From Forficula auricularia (taxonomy: Eukaryota > Arthropoda > Insecta > Dermaptera > Forficulidae), in assembly GCA_024734495.1 (NCBI GenBank), contig JALMQS010000030.1, forward strand, positions 10,766,378-10,830,377: 64,000 bases of DNA, given 5' to 3'. The notes beneath the pieces are model-generated. The model had not been told where the DNA came from. It made no database searches and saw only the letters and a list, made by a program, of their open reading frames with translations. Positions 1 through 10,546 of the stretch are shown here, one piece after another. The stretch's first letter is position 1. Each line of letters begins with the position of its first letter. A program made the position numbers and the translations under genes.

Positions 1-1310
1 TTAATTTAATTGGGAAACTCGATAGGTGAAGGTCGACCTAAGTCGGATTCTTGTACTATTATAGATTCTTTCTTAAAACAACTATTTTGCCAAATATATT
101 ACAATTTTCATTTCTCCCGAAGCGTTTGGATTTTCTTATCGCTACATTTCAGAAATTAAATCTCCGCATTTAGGATACTAAAATCCAAAACAATAGATAA
201 TTTGTAACCAAGTTGCTGAATTTAATTTTTTTTTCACGGATATATTATGGATATTTGAGCTTCCCATTAGCAATAAATATAATATCTAAGTGTAAATAAT
301 AGAGATAACATATGCATATTTTATTACTGTTATTATTACCCACCTAGTATATTATCAGCACCTTTTATTCCATTGATAAATGAACCAAACTCATGTCTAT
401 AAATTGAAGTTGGAAGTTTATTATTGTTCCATGATTGTAGAACGTAAACATGTTTCTGCATTCATTCCAATATAATTGTATAAAGGAAAGCTTAATGACA
501 TAGGGGGGTGCAATTAAACTGACCATACACCTCACTTTACTCGCCCTTTCTGAAAAGTTTGCATATTTTAGCTAATAACAAACAAATTTAATGGATATGG
601 ATATTATACGAGATCATAATTTTAAAATGATGATTGGACATTTAAGTTTTCTAGTCAATCAAAATTTAAATAACAAGAATATTTCCATAAAAAAATAAAG
701 ATAGAAAATATTCCAGGGTTCAAAATCCATTTTTCGAAACAGCTAACTCAGCAGAAGACAAAACATACCAACCCCCAAATTTAGGAGCTAAAAAATTGCA
801 CAGGCGTTTTTTATGGGGAAAATGTTTGGGTTTTTTTTAAGGGTTATGTAATTGAATGTATTGTATTTTAGGGACTTTCTTAAAAAGTCACTTTTGAAGA
901 TTCGGAAGGTCTTGTCTTGGAAAATGCTAGATATCTTAAAATCTAAAAGTTTTAACAAAAAAGTGGTTTAAATAAAAATTTAATCCAACAAAATTTCCTA
1001 GAAAATGAGACAAGAATAAAGTTTCTAAGATAAGTAGTTTTTATTTTATGAAGGCAAAACTGCAATTTTTTGCAAAAAAATTCCAATCTTTCAAAAATTT
1101 TAACCTCATTGCGGCACGAGTTAAGATGAAACTTGGCTAATCTCTTTTTTTAGCCAATTGGTAATTATTATGAGGGTCAGCACCCCAAAAATTTGAGGAA
1201 AGGTTTCTTGTGACAACAAATCAGCATAATTCACCTTACCGCCAAGTTGGTAAAAATTGCCAATGTTTGACGATCAATTGTTGCTAAACGGTGGAATTGA
1301 TTTTAACTTT
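1..1310. other. AT-rich stretch without a recognised gene
   Basis: All frames are closed at short intervals. I see no domain, splice pair or complete transposon here. The text from about 1100 reads like the flank of the duplicated block that follows, so it may be old repeat. Confidence 0.5.
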
Positions 1311-2055
1311 TAAGTACGATATTCGATGCAAAATTTATGCTCTTTTATTTTAATAAAAGTGCAATTTTTTGTAGACCTCGTGGTTTTTGAGTTATAAGCA
1401 AGAATCTGAAAAAAGTCCAAAATTTTCGTGGCTTTTAGGCCCTCAAAAATTCAGCACCAGCCAGAAACCGTCGCAATCTCATGCAACTCTTATTTGGGAT
1501 GCCTAACGTCGATTAAGATTATCCCAGCTTGTGCATATTTATAGGTCAGCACGGCCTTTTTTTGGCCTAATTTGCCTGAGCTACTTCCAATATGTCAAAT
1601 TTCATTATTTAAGACGCATTGTATTTTCACTACATGTTAATTTAGCATATAAATTTCACCTTCTCATTACAGCTCAGTCAAAAACTGAGATCACTAACGA
1701 TTCAAGAGCCATCTAAGTCGGATTGAGTTTTCCACATGTTTTAAAAACCATAATTAGCTCTTTATTAATTTTAGGATAGTATTATATCAGTTACTTACGT
1801 TATTCGACGCGAAATTTTATTGTCTTTCATTTTAGTAAAAGTGAAATTTTCTGTAGGACACATTGTTTTTGAGTTACGTAACTGAAAATCTAAAAAAAAA
1901 ATCCAATGTTTTGTTGTTTTTAGGCACTCAAAAATATAGCACCAGCCAAAAACCGTCGCAAATATAACTCTTATTTCGAATTCCTAACGTCGAATAAAAT
2001 TATTTCCAGCTTGTGCATATTTATTGGCCAACTGAAGTCTAATTTGCCTGGGCTA
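1311..2055. repeat. Diverged direct duplication, about 270-bp units
   Basis: The block 1311-1584 recurs at 1791-2055 in the same orientation. Shared landmarks in order are a TACGATATTCGATG-like start, a GTAAAAGTG stretch, AGCACCAGCCA, AACCGTCGCAA, CTAACGTCGA and CAGCTTGTGCATATTTAT. The copies differ by many substitutions and small indels, so the duplication is old. No reading frame is kept open in both copies, and I do not recognise the family. Confidence 0.75.
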
Positions 2056-2248
2056 TTATATAGAGGTATAGGTATTAGTAATGAAGCTGTTGAAGCTTTT
2101 ATTTTTGTGATTAATTTGATTAAAGTTTGAATTTTTATTTAAATCACACATAATTAATTATAATTATTTATTGAACACGAACAAATAATACAATATAACT
2201 ACAACGTTTCGATCGACTTATTCTGAGATCGTTCTCAAGTATGAGCAC

Positions 2249-3256
2249 TAGGGTGGCCCTTATTTGGGGTATTTTTAAATTTTTACGCTCGCATGGGCTC
2301 ATATTGTTCGAAATAAATAAAAAAACTATCCCCCAAGTTTCAACTCTAGTGCCTCAGAGCGATGTAAGATTGCCATCTAAATAACATGGGGTTTTTAGCA
2401 TTGAACTATCAATTTTTTATTCGGTCCAAAGCAATGGTTTAAAAAATTTGAAACTCTGTAGATTTTATCCTTATAATAGTAGCTACCCTTCAGAATTTTT
2501 ACAGATTTGTAGCTATTATAATTTTGGAGTCTATAACTTACTAACACTAAGATATGGGAGTATTTTGTCCGCCTCCGTGGTGTAATGGTCAGAGTAACTG
2601 ACTGGCAACCCGGAGGTCTCGGGTTCGATTCCCGGCTATACCCCAGACATTTTTTCTGTAAGTATAGGGTCTGGTAATAAAAATTAAGTGGGAGATAAAT
2701 TTAACCGAATTTATCGCGCGGAGAATTTACCACTGCTCGAAGCTCCTAAAACCTTAGTAAATTAGATATTGAATTGTATCTAAGTTTCTGAGATTGGCTC
2801 GTGATCCCGGCTTCTTTTCCTTCTACTCTGTTCTTTTCACGATGGAGGGGCCAGCCCATACAGGCCTTTAGGGGATCCACCTTCTGGTGTATCTCCTTCT
2901 CACATCAATATCATTAAAAAAATAAAAAAATAAATAAAAATTTTATCTAGCTGTAACTCCAAAATTATGATAACTAAAAATCTGAAAAAACTCTGAAGTA
3001 TAGCTACTATTATAAGGGTAAAGTCTAGAGAGTTTTAAATTTTTTGATATATTACTTTGGCCGGAGTAAAAAATTGATCGTTCAATGCCAAAAACCCCAT
3101 GTTACTTAGATGGGAATCTTACATCGCTCTGAGGCACAGGTTAAAATTGAGATAGGGGGTTGAAACTTGGGGGATATTTTTTATTTATTTATTTCGAGCC
3201 ATATGAGCCCCTGCGAGCGTAAAAATTCGAAAATACCCAAAATAAGGACCACCCTA
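2249..3256. mobile_element. Foldback DNA element, family A copy 1 (hAT-like, 8-bp TSD)
   Basis: The ends are inverted TAGGGTGG...CCACCCTA. A perfect 8-bp target duplication, ATGAGCAC, lies at 2241-2248 and 3257-3264. The arms of about 300 bp are inverted copies: the left arm has AACATGGGGTTTTTAGCATT and the right arm its complement. Eight-base duplications are typical of hAT elements, so a non-autonomous hAT is likely. No transposase frame is present. A tRNA-headed SINE occupies the centre. A second copy in the opposite orientation lies at 46246-47394. Confidence 0.8.
2569..2939 (+). mobile_element. tRNA-derived SINE with a LINE-like 3' tail
   Basis: A pol III A box (TGGTGTAATGG, 2578-2588) and a perfect B box (GGTTCGATTCC, 2622-2632) sit at tRNA-like spacing. 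The bases that would form an acceptor stem do not pair, so it is a SINE head and not a functional tRNA. After an unrelated body, the tail at 2829-2914 (GATGGAGGGGCCAGCCCA, then GGCCTTTAGGGG, then TCTCCTTCTC) matches the 3' end of the LINE remnant at 11471-11835, and an A-rich end follows. Known SINEs borrow the reverse transcriptase of a partner LINE through such tails. The element fills the centre of foldback A. Confidence 0.75.
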
Positions 3257-3257
3257 A

Positions 3258-3314
3258 TGAGCACCCACACCGATTATAGAAATTGAGTTAACCTATAATC
3301 GGAGTGGGTGCTCA
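3258..3314. repeat. Perfect hairpin, about 22-bp stem
   Basis: TGAGCACCCAC...GTGGGTGCTCA form a long stem around a short AT-rich loop, just outside the foldback's right target duplication. This is the apex of the PLE-type inverted repeat that the foldback interrupted. Confidence 0.7.
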
Positions 3315-3434
3315 TACTTGAGAACGATAGCAGAATAAGTCAATCGAAACGTCGTAGTTATATTGTATTATTTGTTCGTGTTCAATAAATAATTATAATT
3401 AATTATGTGGGATTTAAATAAAAATTCAAACTTT

Positions 3435-4049
3435 AAGGTATAGGTATGTTTAATTGCATCAAGCATAGGACAGCCTCATTGATTTCTCATTGTATATTTC
3501 AATTGAAATTAAAGATTTTTTATTTTATCTTGTGATTTCTCTATTAAATACTTCATAATTATAGAAGTTTAATATTTCATTTGTGATATAATAAATATCT
3601 AAAAGATTTACTGGTTTTAATTCTAATATAGATATAGAATATTTTTGAATATAAATTTTAATTTTATTTTATGAAGAGATATAATTAATAATAATTGAAG
3701 GGTGGGTCATAATATTCTGTCATGTCAATGTGCGCCATTTTGCCCGCAAAAATACGACCACGTCGTTCGTTACTCTCTCTCTCCCGAGCATATTATATTA
3801 TATAATCCAAAGATTAATGGAACTACTTTGATTGGCTCTATATATTATATAGGGCCATAAGAGAGCTTCTCATCTATTTTCAAGCCATCTGGCGGTAAAA
3901 AAAAAATTTAAAAAAAATAAGGGCTTGAAAGGGTGAAAAGAGGCAAGTCAGGTCTCAGGTGTCACCCGAGTGTGAATAATCGAAACCAGGTTTTGAATTC
4001 AGTAGACAATTTTCCATTTATTACTTTCATTTATGCATGAATAAAATCA
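3435..4049. other. AT-rich sequence with a duplicated 45-bp block
   Basis: The block TATCTTGTGATTTCTCTATT with flanks at about 3520-3560 recurs at about 4187-4226. A segment at 3448-3480 resembles the TTTATTTGCATCAAGC PLE end. At 3936-3985, GGGTGAAAAGAGGCAAGTCAGG with its sequel CAGGTGTCACC resembles 6676-6730. No gene is visible. Confidence 0.45.
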
Positions 4050-4990
4050 GAGGCCAAAAAGTGACCAAATATCCATTGGTCAGACCGTACGTATGTACTC
4101 CATGCGTTTGGAAACCATAAGTCTCAGAGCTACGAAATTCAAAACTCAAGCTCGATATATGCTAGAAGGAGTACAGTAAGCTTTTTTTATCTTGTGATTT
4201 CTCTATTAAATACTACATTTTAACTTTTCTAGTTTTATGAGGCGGACTTTCAGGACGGGGCCCGGCCTTAGTTGATTAAAATTGAAAGTTTAAATTTATG
4301 TGCATTGCTGGGCTAGACATCTTCGACAAATGACTTTCTGCAGTGGCTAGCCCATCTTAAACGAATTTTAACGTTTTTTAACATTAATGTTAACTTTTAT
4401 TTATATTTTTTTATATTTATTTTTTTTTTTTTTGTAATATTGTATTATTCTTGCTTAATCGCAGTGCACAGTTGTGGTGCGCTTTTGGCACTCCCAACTC
4501 TCTGGCCTCGGTTCTGGTATTCTATTGGCACCCATATATACATTGACATTTTACCAATAGCCACAACATCTGGCATTATTTTTGGACGGCTGAAGAGGTG
4601 TTACAACCTAATTTGTAAACAAATCTATTTTCTTTCTGTAAAGGCCTGCCCCCCTCTGCGTGGCGCAATAAATCCGTCATTGAAATCGAAATACCGGAAG
4701 TTGACATTTACATGAAAGATTTTTCGTTTTTTAGAATTTTCTCGAAAACAGCTCTAAATGTATTTTTTTAAATCGGTGTACTTATCAAGTCTCATCAGTT
4801 ATTAGTCGTGTATAAATTTTAATCCGATTGAAATAAAGAAAGGGAGAATAAATTAGGGTGTCGTAAAATAAATTCATAAATTCATATCTCGTCTATGAGG
4901 AAAGTCGCAGAGCTTTGTAATTTGAAACTTGAGCTATCTAGAGGCTAGAAAATGTAACTCAAGATTGGAACCGGAGGCGGACGTCGCAGC
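4050..4990. repeat. Interspersed repeat R, copy 1 (interrupted)
   Basis: Blocks at 4050-4178 (CCATTGGTCAG, ACCATAAGTCTCAGAGCTACG) and 4672-4990 (CGGAAGTTGACATTTA, GTCGTGTATAAATTTT, GAGCTATCTAGAGGCTAGAAA) appear contiguously at 55745-56240. The 4179-4671 segment is therefore an insertion. It carries a GGGGCCCGG start and a GCCTGCCCCCC end but no identifiable transposase. The 91-codon open stretch inside it is not convincing. Confidence 0.65.
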
Positions 4991-5001
4991 TAGTATATTT
5001 A

Positions 5002-5507
5002 CAGTGGAAATCGTTTAACGCGAAAAGCTGAAAATGAAAAATCGGTTAACACGAAATTATAATGCGATCCCGATAAAATACTAGGTATTTCCATATATTT
5101 TTTTCTTTAACACGAAACAAAAATCCCTAAACACGAAAAGATTTCATTTCTAAAATGAACAAAATATGTATATTATTTTCCCAAAAAAAATCAATAAATG
5201 TTTATTTGTTTTTATAAAAAAAATAATTAAAATTACATACACATATTAATGTGTATTAAGTTTTTATTAAAATTGTTATTCATTTTATTGTTTTTTTATT
5301 GAAAAAATGCATACATACATAGGTACATATGTATGTACAAAATGTATAATACATAATTTGAAATGTAGTGAATCTAATATGATGTAGGTACTTTAATTAA
5401 TATAATTTTGGTGAGTTTATATAATATATATATTGTATGCAATGCAATATGTTTAACACGAAGAAATATTTTGGTCCCCTCAGTTTCGTGTTAAGTAATA
5501 TTTACTG
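5002..5507. mobile_element. pogo/Tigger-like MITE with TA target duplication
   Basis: The termini are CAGTGGAAATCGTTTAAC and its diverged complement ending TTACTG. They are flanked by TA at 5000-5001 and 5508-5509. The motif TTAACACGAAA is repeated through the element in both orientations, at the subterminal ends and inside. CAGT-starting inverted repeats with TTAAC and TA duplications are typical of pogo/Tigger members of Tc1/mariner. There is no coding capacity; it is a 506-bp non-autonomous copy. Confidence 0.7.
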
Positions 5508-5889
5508 TATATAATTGTTTTATAAAAATAATCTCAAAACTTGTATTATAAATACAAACGTTTCGTGAAAAATCTTCCCTTTATCACTATAAATTGGAAA
5601 AAACAGTTGTTTTAAAAAATTAATATAAATCAGTTATGACGTACCTATATAGGTAGCTAATAATTGAAATAATTTATTTATTATTTTTTGTATAGTATAC
5701 AACAAATATAAATCTTGATATAAAACAATCATAAAATGTTTAATAGAAATCAAAACAAGAAATTCTTCCGAAACGTTTGGATTTCTAATAAATTGTGTTT
5801 GGAGAATGTTTTATACAAGAATTTGTATTTAAAATTTATATAATCCAAAGTTTAATAAAATTACTTTTATATACTCTAATATTATATTA

Positions 5890-5990
5890 GAGAGGTCGGT
5901 AGCGCAATCGGTTAAATCACCAACTTTTCTAATCCGATTAGGAGAACATCAACCTAGACTTCATCAGTTCGATCCCATCAAGATGCAAAG
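5890..5990 (+). mobile_element. tRNA-like SINE head
   Basis: An A-box match TAGCGCAATCGG (5900-5911) and a B-box match AGTTCGATCCC (5966-5976) lie about 55 bp apart, within the pol III range. There is no closed cloverleaf. It immediately precedes a stretch encoding a LINE endonuclease start, so head and body may form one chimeric retroposon. Confidence 0.5.
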
Positions 5991-6109
5991 TGAATTTATT
6001 TGAAAAATAATAAAAAACCGGCCCCTCGGCTCCAGAAACTGACAATCTCTGGTTCTACAAAACCTCGCGCATGCGCAGGATAAAATTTCGTAACAAGCAA
6101 CCATGAATC

Positions 6110-6451
6110 ATGAGAGGCAAAAATAAGATTACCCCAGGTGGTAACCAATCCACCCACCCTCGAGTGGCAACCGGGATTCATATTCTGGCGGACCTGGACC
6201 ATCACGAAATCAAAGGAAGAAACAATGGAAGAATAACACCAAAAATCCATACATACATGGGCACCTTTAACATCAACACACTCATCCGGCCAGGAAAATT
6301 ACATCGCCTGACCATGGAACTCGATAACACGTTCCGGAAAAAGATAGAAGCGTGGAAGGTCCAACCAGAAAGAGACATCAAGCTTTGCATGATCCGAAGG
6401 GTCCAAACACAAAAAAAAATAAAGATAAGAGTAAATAAATATTTTATTTAA
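6110..6451 (+). pseudogene. LINE AP-endonuclease N-terminal fragment
   Basis: The open stretch encodes about 113 residues. Residues from about 50 on read MGTFNINTLIRPGKL, followed by HRLTMELD. This matches the usual start of the apurinic-type endonuclease of non-LTR retrotransposons, where (T/A)(F/W/Y)N(V/I)(R/N)TL...GKL...L..EL opens the domain and the Asn is part of the active site. Everything after the first beta strand and helix is missing. It ends in an A-rich run and then in PLE repeat. I infer a truncated LINE or a SINE carrying LINE 5' sequence; the clade is not determinable. Confidence 0.5.
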
Positions 6452-6600
6452 TATGGATTTACTATGAGTTAAGGATACTGGGTCACTTATTTCACATTAA
6501 AATTAAAAAATTAAAAGATATAAAAAAAATTTTCTTTTTCAATATATATATATTTCGGGCTATCGACCCATCTTCAGGAAATACAGAAAGTAACTCACAA
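6415..6600 (-). mobile_element. PLE terminal repeat fragment
   Basis: AAAGATAAGAGTAAATAAAT to ATCTTCAGGAAATACAG matches 10168-10345 closely. It contains a hammerhead-like motif on the minus strand (6545-6578). There is no open frame. Confidence 0.65.
6545..6578 (-). ncRNA. Hammerhead-ribozyme-like motif (PLE)
   Basis: On the minus strand CTGAAGA is followed by one extra T, helix II GGG/CCC, GAAA, and an (AT)n palindrome ending in T. Helix I can form from TTTC before the core and GAAA after the cleavage position. The core differs from the canonical CTGANGA-helix II-GAAA only by the extra base. Confidence 0.6.
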
Positions 6601-7814
6601 TCTCTACTGATTAACAAAAAAAAAAGATTATATTATAACTGAGTTTCTTATCTAATCTAATAAATGGATGGGAGGTGTTAAAAGGGTGAAAAGAAGCGAA
6701 TCAGGTTTCAGGTGACATTCAACTGTAAATAATAATCAAACATTGTAGGCCTCTTTTTCCGTTTTTTTTTTTTATTTCCATGGTGCATTTTCATGTCAAT
6801 TTTGGTGCGTTATATGTGTGGGCGATGGCGGGAATGAAGGGTTGACCACCTCTGCAGGGGTTGATGGATCCACTTAGCGAGGTCAGTTCCATCCGGAGAG
6901 GAAATTAACAAACACTCGACACGAGATGTTCCGATTTGCTCATCTCGACCTGTTTAAATGACCAGGAGGGGGGGATGTTTCGAATATATATACATCCAGC
7001 AGTGCTGATTTTGTTGATAATATATCCCGCTTTTAAAGGCTCTACATTAATGGGGTGTAAGCGACGGACGGACGGACGGGGTGATTTGGAATCGAATTAT
7101 CTATTAATTTAGTTACTTTTTAACTGATTAAAGTGATTGAATCAATAAATTAACGTCGGTTTAAATTTAATTATTAATTAATGTCGATAAGCACATTAAT
7201 TAAATATTAATGAAATAGTTTCAAAGTGTGTGTGTGCGTGGGTGGGTGTTTGTTTATTGGTTGATGTGTATATAAATCCACTTCTGATGGACAAGGGACA
7301 AGGGACAAGGGGGTTGTGGGGGTGGAATTAGGCCCGTATAAAGAATACAAAGTTGATTGGGATCACCTTCTGCTGTTTCCAATTAAATTCGGGCTCTCGC
7401 GTTTGCTCGACGCTCAGGTGTCGAGTGCAATTTACGTCAAGCCCACCCCCAGTGAACATGGCACCGGCACCGAAACCCCCCCAAGAGACACAAATCAATT
7501 CCAAACATAAATAATCGAATTAAACTAGTTGAAAGGCGTTACAAATAACAAACAAAACGGAAATTGAGGTAGACAGATGGATATAGAGGAAAATAATCAT
7601 AATAATAATAATAATAACAAATTTTTAAAAAGTGAAAAATTCGGTAGACTCTTCTGTTAAGATACGACCTAATAATATATATAATGCCGTATCTAGCCTA
7701 TGAAGGACCCTTGAGGCCTCTATTTCAAAAAATAAATATTAATAAATAATTAAATATTAAAAAATAAAATTGAAAGTTTATTTTTGTCAAGAGTAGCAGA
7801 ATTTTTATATATTA
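6601..7814. other. Mostly unique sequence, no gene resolved
   Basis: A GC-richer, non-repetitive stretch at about 6780-7520 contains GACGGACGGACGG, a GT-rich run near 7230 and GACAAGGGACAAGG. Its 64-codon open frame (7316-7510) has no recognisable motif. From 7600 there is an AAT microsatellite, and 7781-7801 carries the inverted PLE end TTTTTGTCAAGAGTAGCAGA. The middle may be host sequence, but I can assign no exon. Confidence 0.4.
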
Positions 7815-8051
7815 AAGGAGACAATAAAGAGTGTGACTTCTGCTGGAATTATAAATTTTTAATTTATTTATAACGAGACTATAGTTTCGAGAGCTTTGCC
7901 CTCTTTATCAGTCTATTTATTATAAGAAGTTAGCTCCCTCTTTTTCAGCTAAATAAAACCCTAGGCAAGGTTATTGAATCTATAGTCTCGTTATAAATAA
8001 ATTAAAAATTTATAATTCCAGCAGATGACACACTTTTTTATTGTCTCCTTC
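7815..8051. mobile_element. PLE-type inverted repeat
   Basis: GGAGACAATAAAGAGTGTG at the left and its complement at the right enclose a short spacer. The inner arms are ATTATAAATTTTTAATTTAT and complement. The same family occurs at 58483-58750. The left arm holds a degenerate hammerhead motif on the minus strand. An inverted PLE end (AGAGTAGCAGA) lies just outside at 7781-7801. Confidence 0.7.
7877..7911 (-). ncRNA. Decayed hammerhead-like motif
   Basis: The minus strand reads CTGATAA, an extra A, then helix II GAGGGC/GCTCTC with one wobble, then GAAA and the palindrome ACTATAGT followed by C. The conserved G of CTGATGA is A here, so this copy is probably inactive; the relative at 58650-58690 is intact. 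Confidence 0.5.
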
Positions 8052-8240
8052 AATTAATAAAACAATCGTTCATTAACATTTTAATTTCATAATTTATAAT
8101 ATTTAGTTTTCTGAAATCTAACGATTTAGCCATTTTTTTTCTATACCTTTATTTCGAATGCATTTTTCGGGACCTACAACAGCTCGGGACCTGTGCGGGT
8201 GCACCTGTTGCAGCACTATTTTCTTTATACACATTTTTGG

Positions 8241-9055
8241 CCGACATTTTGAGTCTCGTATGAAATTGTTATATTTCATGTATTAAGAAACCTCTCATAA
8301 TTTTTTTCAGAGATCATTCAAGAATTTTGAAAATCTCAAAAATGTAAAAAAAAAATCATTTTTTTTTTGAAATTTTTCATTTTTTCTATTGAAATTCTTT
8401 CTATATGTAATAAAAATAACAGTTTGAAAATTTCCACTCAACATATGAATTTTTAAAGATCGCTCAATAATTTTGAAAAATTTTGAGTGAATTCTGTTTA
8501 ACGTTTAACGTTAATGTTTATTTTTTACTACCAATTTACAACGAAATAAACAAAAATAGAGGATGAGGCTCAACAAAATATCGATATTTGAATATTTTAT
8601 TTGTCAAAATTCCACCCACCTATGACTATGACTTTTTATTATCAATAAAAAACAAAAAAAAAAACAATAGTCAGAGATGACATTTTGACAAAAAATATAT
8701 TCAAATACGGATTTTTTTTTAGTCTTACGCTCTATTTATCTTTATTTCGTTGTAAATTGATAGTAAAAGAAATCAAGCCTAAATATATTATATTTAAAGT
8801 ACGCTCGAAAAGATTAAACATGAATCACTCAAAAATTTTCAAAATTATTGAGTTACCTTTAAAAATTCATATTTTGAAAGGAAATTTTTATTACATATAT
8901 TTAGAAAGAATTTTCTTATAAAAAGTAAAAAAAATCAATTTTTTACATTTTTGAGATTTTTTAAATTCTTGAGTGATCTGTGAAAATATTTTGAGAGGAT
9001 TCTTAAAACACAAAATACGAATAAAACTTCATACATTGTCTCGGAGGTCAAATTT
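8241..9055. mobile_element. Large diverged foldback element
   Basis: Arms 8241-8560 and about 8740-9055 are inverted. Matching landmarks are ATGAAATTGTTATATTTCAT versus ATAAAACTTCATACATTG outside, AATCTCAAAAATGTAAA versus its complement, and ACTACCAATTTACAACGAAA versus TTTCGTTGTAAATTGATAGT at the inner ends. There is no transposase. The 78-codon open frame near 8685 is AT-rich chance reading. Confidence 0.65.
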
Positions 9056-9588
9056 GGGAAACCTTGATAAATATGTATATGATTATTTGCATTAAGCAGA
9101 AGACAACAATTGTGCTACTCTCAGCAAAACAAAATCTTTTCAATTAAATTATTTGTTTGCTAAAACAAATAGAAATATGCGTATTCTGTAATTTAATTTA
9201 AAATACGAATAAATGTAGATGTGGATGCGTAAATTAAATATTTATTTTAATCAATGCGAGAAGAGGGGAGGGGTGGAGGGGGTGGGGGCGGGGGTCAGAG
9301 GGAGAGATTGAAAGTGAAGGATTATTTGAAAGTTATCACGGGGTGGGGGTTGAAAAAGTCATGACCAGGATGATAATGGATTTTCATTTCGAGGAAAGTA
9401 AGACGTTGAAACGTGACCGGACTCAATTACCATATATATTAAAGGGAGAGGGGCAAATGAATACACAAACCAGCCCCTAATTAATATTAGATATCCAATG
9501 AGACAGACAGAGAGGGTAGGATTAAAAAAAGAACTAGTTTTTATGCTAAGACAGTGTCAGAAATACCTATGTACTAAAAAATTAAAAA
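9056..9588. other. G-rich and AT-rich sequence, no gene seen
   Basis: 9111-9129 carries a PLE end (TGTGCTACTCTCAGCAAAA). 9252-9300 is a purine-rich tract with many GGGG runs that could form G-quadruplex on the plus strand. The rest up to 9588 shows no repeat I recognise. Confidence 0.45.
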
Positions 9589-9655
9589 AATAAACTGCAA
9601 CGGATCGTTGCTAAACTTTATCCAAATTCATTTGAAATATTAATATGTTTATTCC
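9589..9655 (+). repeat. Terminus of the ACTTTATCC element family
   Basis: AATAAACTGCAACGGATCGT, then TGCTAAACTTTATCC. The same end occurs at 21583 and 48180. GCAAC and GTTGC flank GGATC and can form a small hairpin. The remainder of the element is missing here. Confidence 0.6.
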
Positions 9656-9689
9656 TTTATTATTATTATTAATCACTTGCTATTTGCAC

Positions 9690-10007
9690 TCCATGTTGAC
9701 TTAAATTCAAAAATAGCGATTGATTCTCATTTAACAGTCGAGGAATAGCCATTCTACATTAGATTTTTGACGCTTCGATTATTATTGGTAACCATTGCTG
9801 AAGACATAAAGGAATCGAGTTAAAATCAAAAATAGGGATCGATTCTTATCTAATACTAGAGGAATAACCTTATTGCATTCCATTTTTGATGTTTTGACTA
9901 TTATCACCTCTACTGAAAAAGTGGAAGAATCGACTTAAAATCAAAAAGACTAAATTCTTTTTTGGTAAACAACTCAAGCTTGAGTTGTTTACCAAAAACT
10001 ACACCAT
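9690..10007. repeat. Repeat related to the core of foldback E
   Basis: Three imperfect sub-blocks use AGTTAAAATCAAAAATAG, GATTCT(T/C)ATCTAATACTAG and GGAATAACCTTATTGCATTC. An inverted relative makes up 51133-51390 inside foldback E. The end AACTCAAGCTTGAGTT is itself palindromic. It is non-coding. Confidence 0.55.
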
Positions 10008-10009
10008 AA

Positions 10010-10546
10010 TTCTGCTGAGAATGAAATACAATATATTATTGTTACTGCCACTGAAAGAGGAGACAGAGGGGAATGTCGCATTAGATTTCCTTTACTGAAT
10101 TTTCAAAACCCTGAAGAAGGAGGGAATAGCAGTAGAGATTGTGGTGTTGGTGCAAGGTGAAACATCTTTAATAAAGATAAGAGTAAATAAATATTTTATT
10201 TCATATGGATTTACTATGAGTTAAGGATACTGGGTCATTTATTTCACATTAAAATTAAAAAATTAAAAGATATAAAAATTTTTCTTTTTCAATATATATA
10301 TTCAGGAGCTATCAACCCATCTTCAGGAAATACAGACAGTTACTTTCGTAGCTTCCTGAAGATGTGATGGCTCTATATTGAAAAGCTAATTTTTGTAGTA
10401 TCTAGTGTAGAATCCATATTGATAATAAACGCATGTTTATTTATTCTTATCTTTAGGAGGAATAGCCTTCGAAACGTCGATTTATCAATAAAAATTAAAA
10501 GATAGTATAAATTAATTTATCTTTTTTGGACTGCCTCATCAATATC
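10010..10546. mobile_element. Nested PLE repeats (one inserted in another)
   Basis: The outer repeat matches 49979-50334. It runs to CCTGAAGAAGGAGGGAATAG at 10110-10130, breaks, and resumes at 10455 with AGGAGGAATAGCCTTCGAAA and ends GACTGCCTCATCAATATCC. The break lies inside the hammerhead-like motif. The inserted part (about 10131-10454) begins with the PLE end GTGGTGTTGGTGCAAGGTGA and continues as the 6415-6600 family. Two PLE lineages are stacked here, both non-coding. Confidence 0.6.

Larger units (their letters stand above)
2122..3434. repeat. PLE-type inverted repeat split by a foldback insertion
   Basis: The left arm 2122-2248 and the right arm 3311-3434 are inverted copies. Each contains ATAATTATAATTA near the outside and GAAACGT(T/C)GTAGTT inside. 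Relatives lie at 56940-57085 and 62525-62735. The GAAACGTC followed by an A/T-rich tail resembles the hammerhead-bearing PLE repeats elsewhere in the window, but the CTGANGA box is degenerate here. The interior is occupied by an independent foldback element with its own target duplication. Confidence 0.6.

Noticed and set aside
2190..2240. Intact hammerhead motif in the 2122-3434 inverted repeat
   Set aside because: GAAACGT is present, but CTGANGA is not; only relationship to the PLE repeats is claimed.
2573..2645. Possible functional tRNA gene
   Set aside because: A and B boxes are good, but the acceptor arm does not pair and the unit continues into a SINE body with a LINE tail.
4440..4715. 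91-codon open frame as a gene
   Set aside because: It starts in an AT-rich run and crosses the boundary of an insertion into repeat R.
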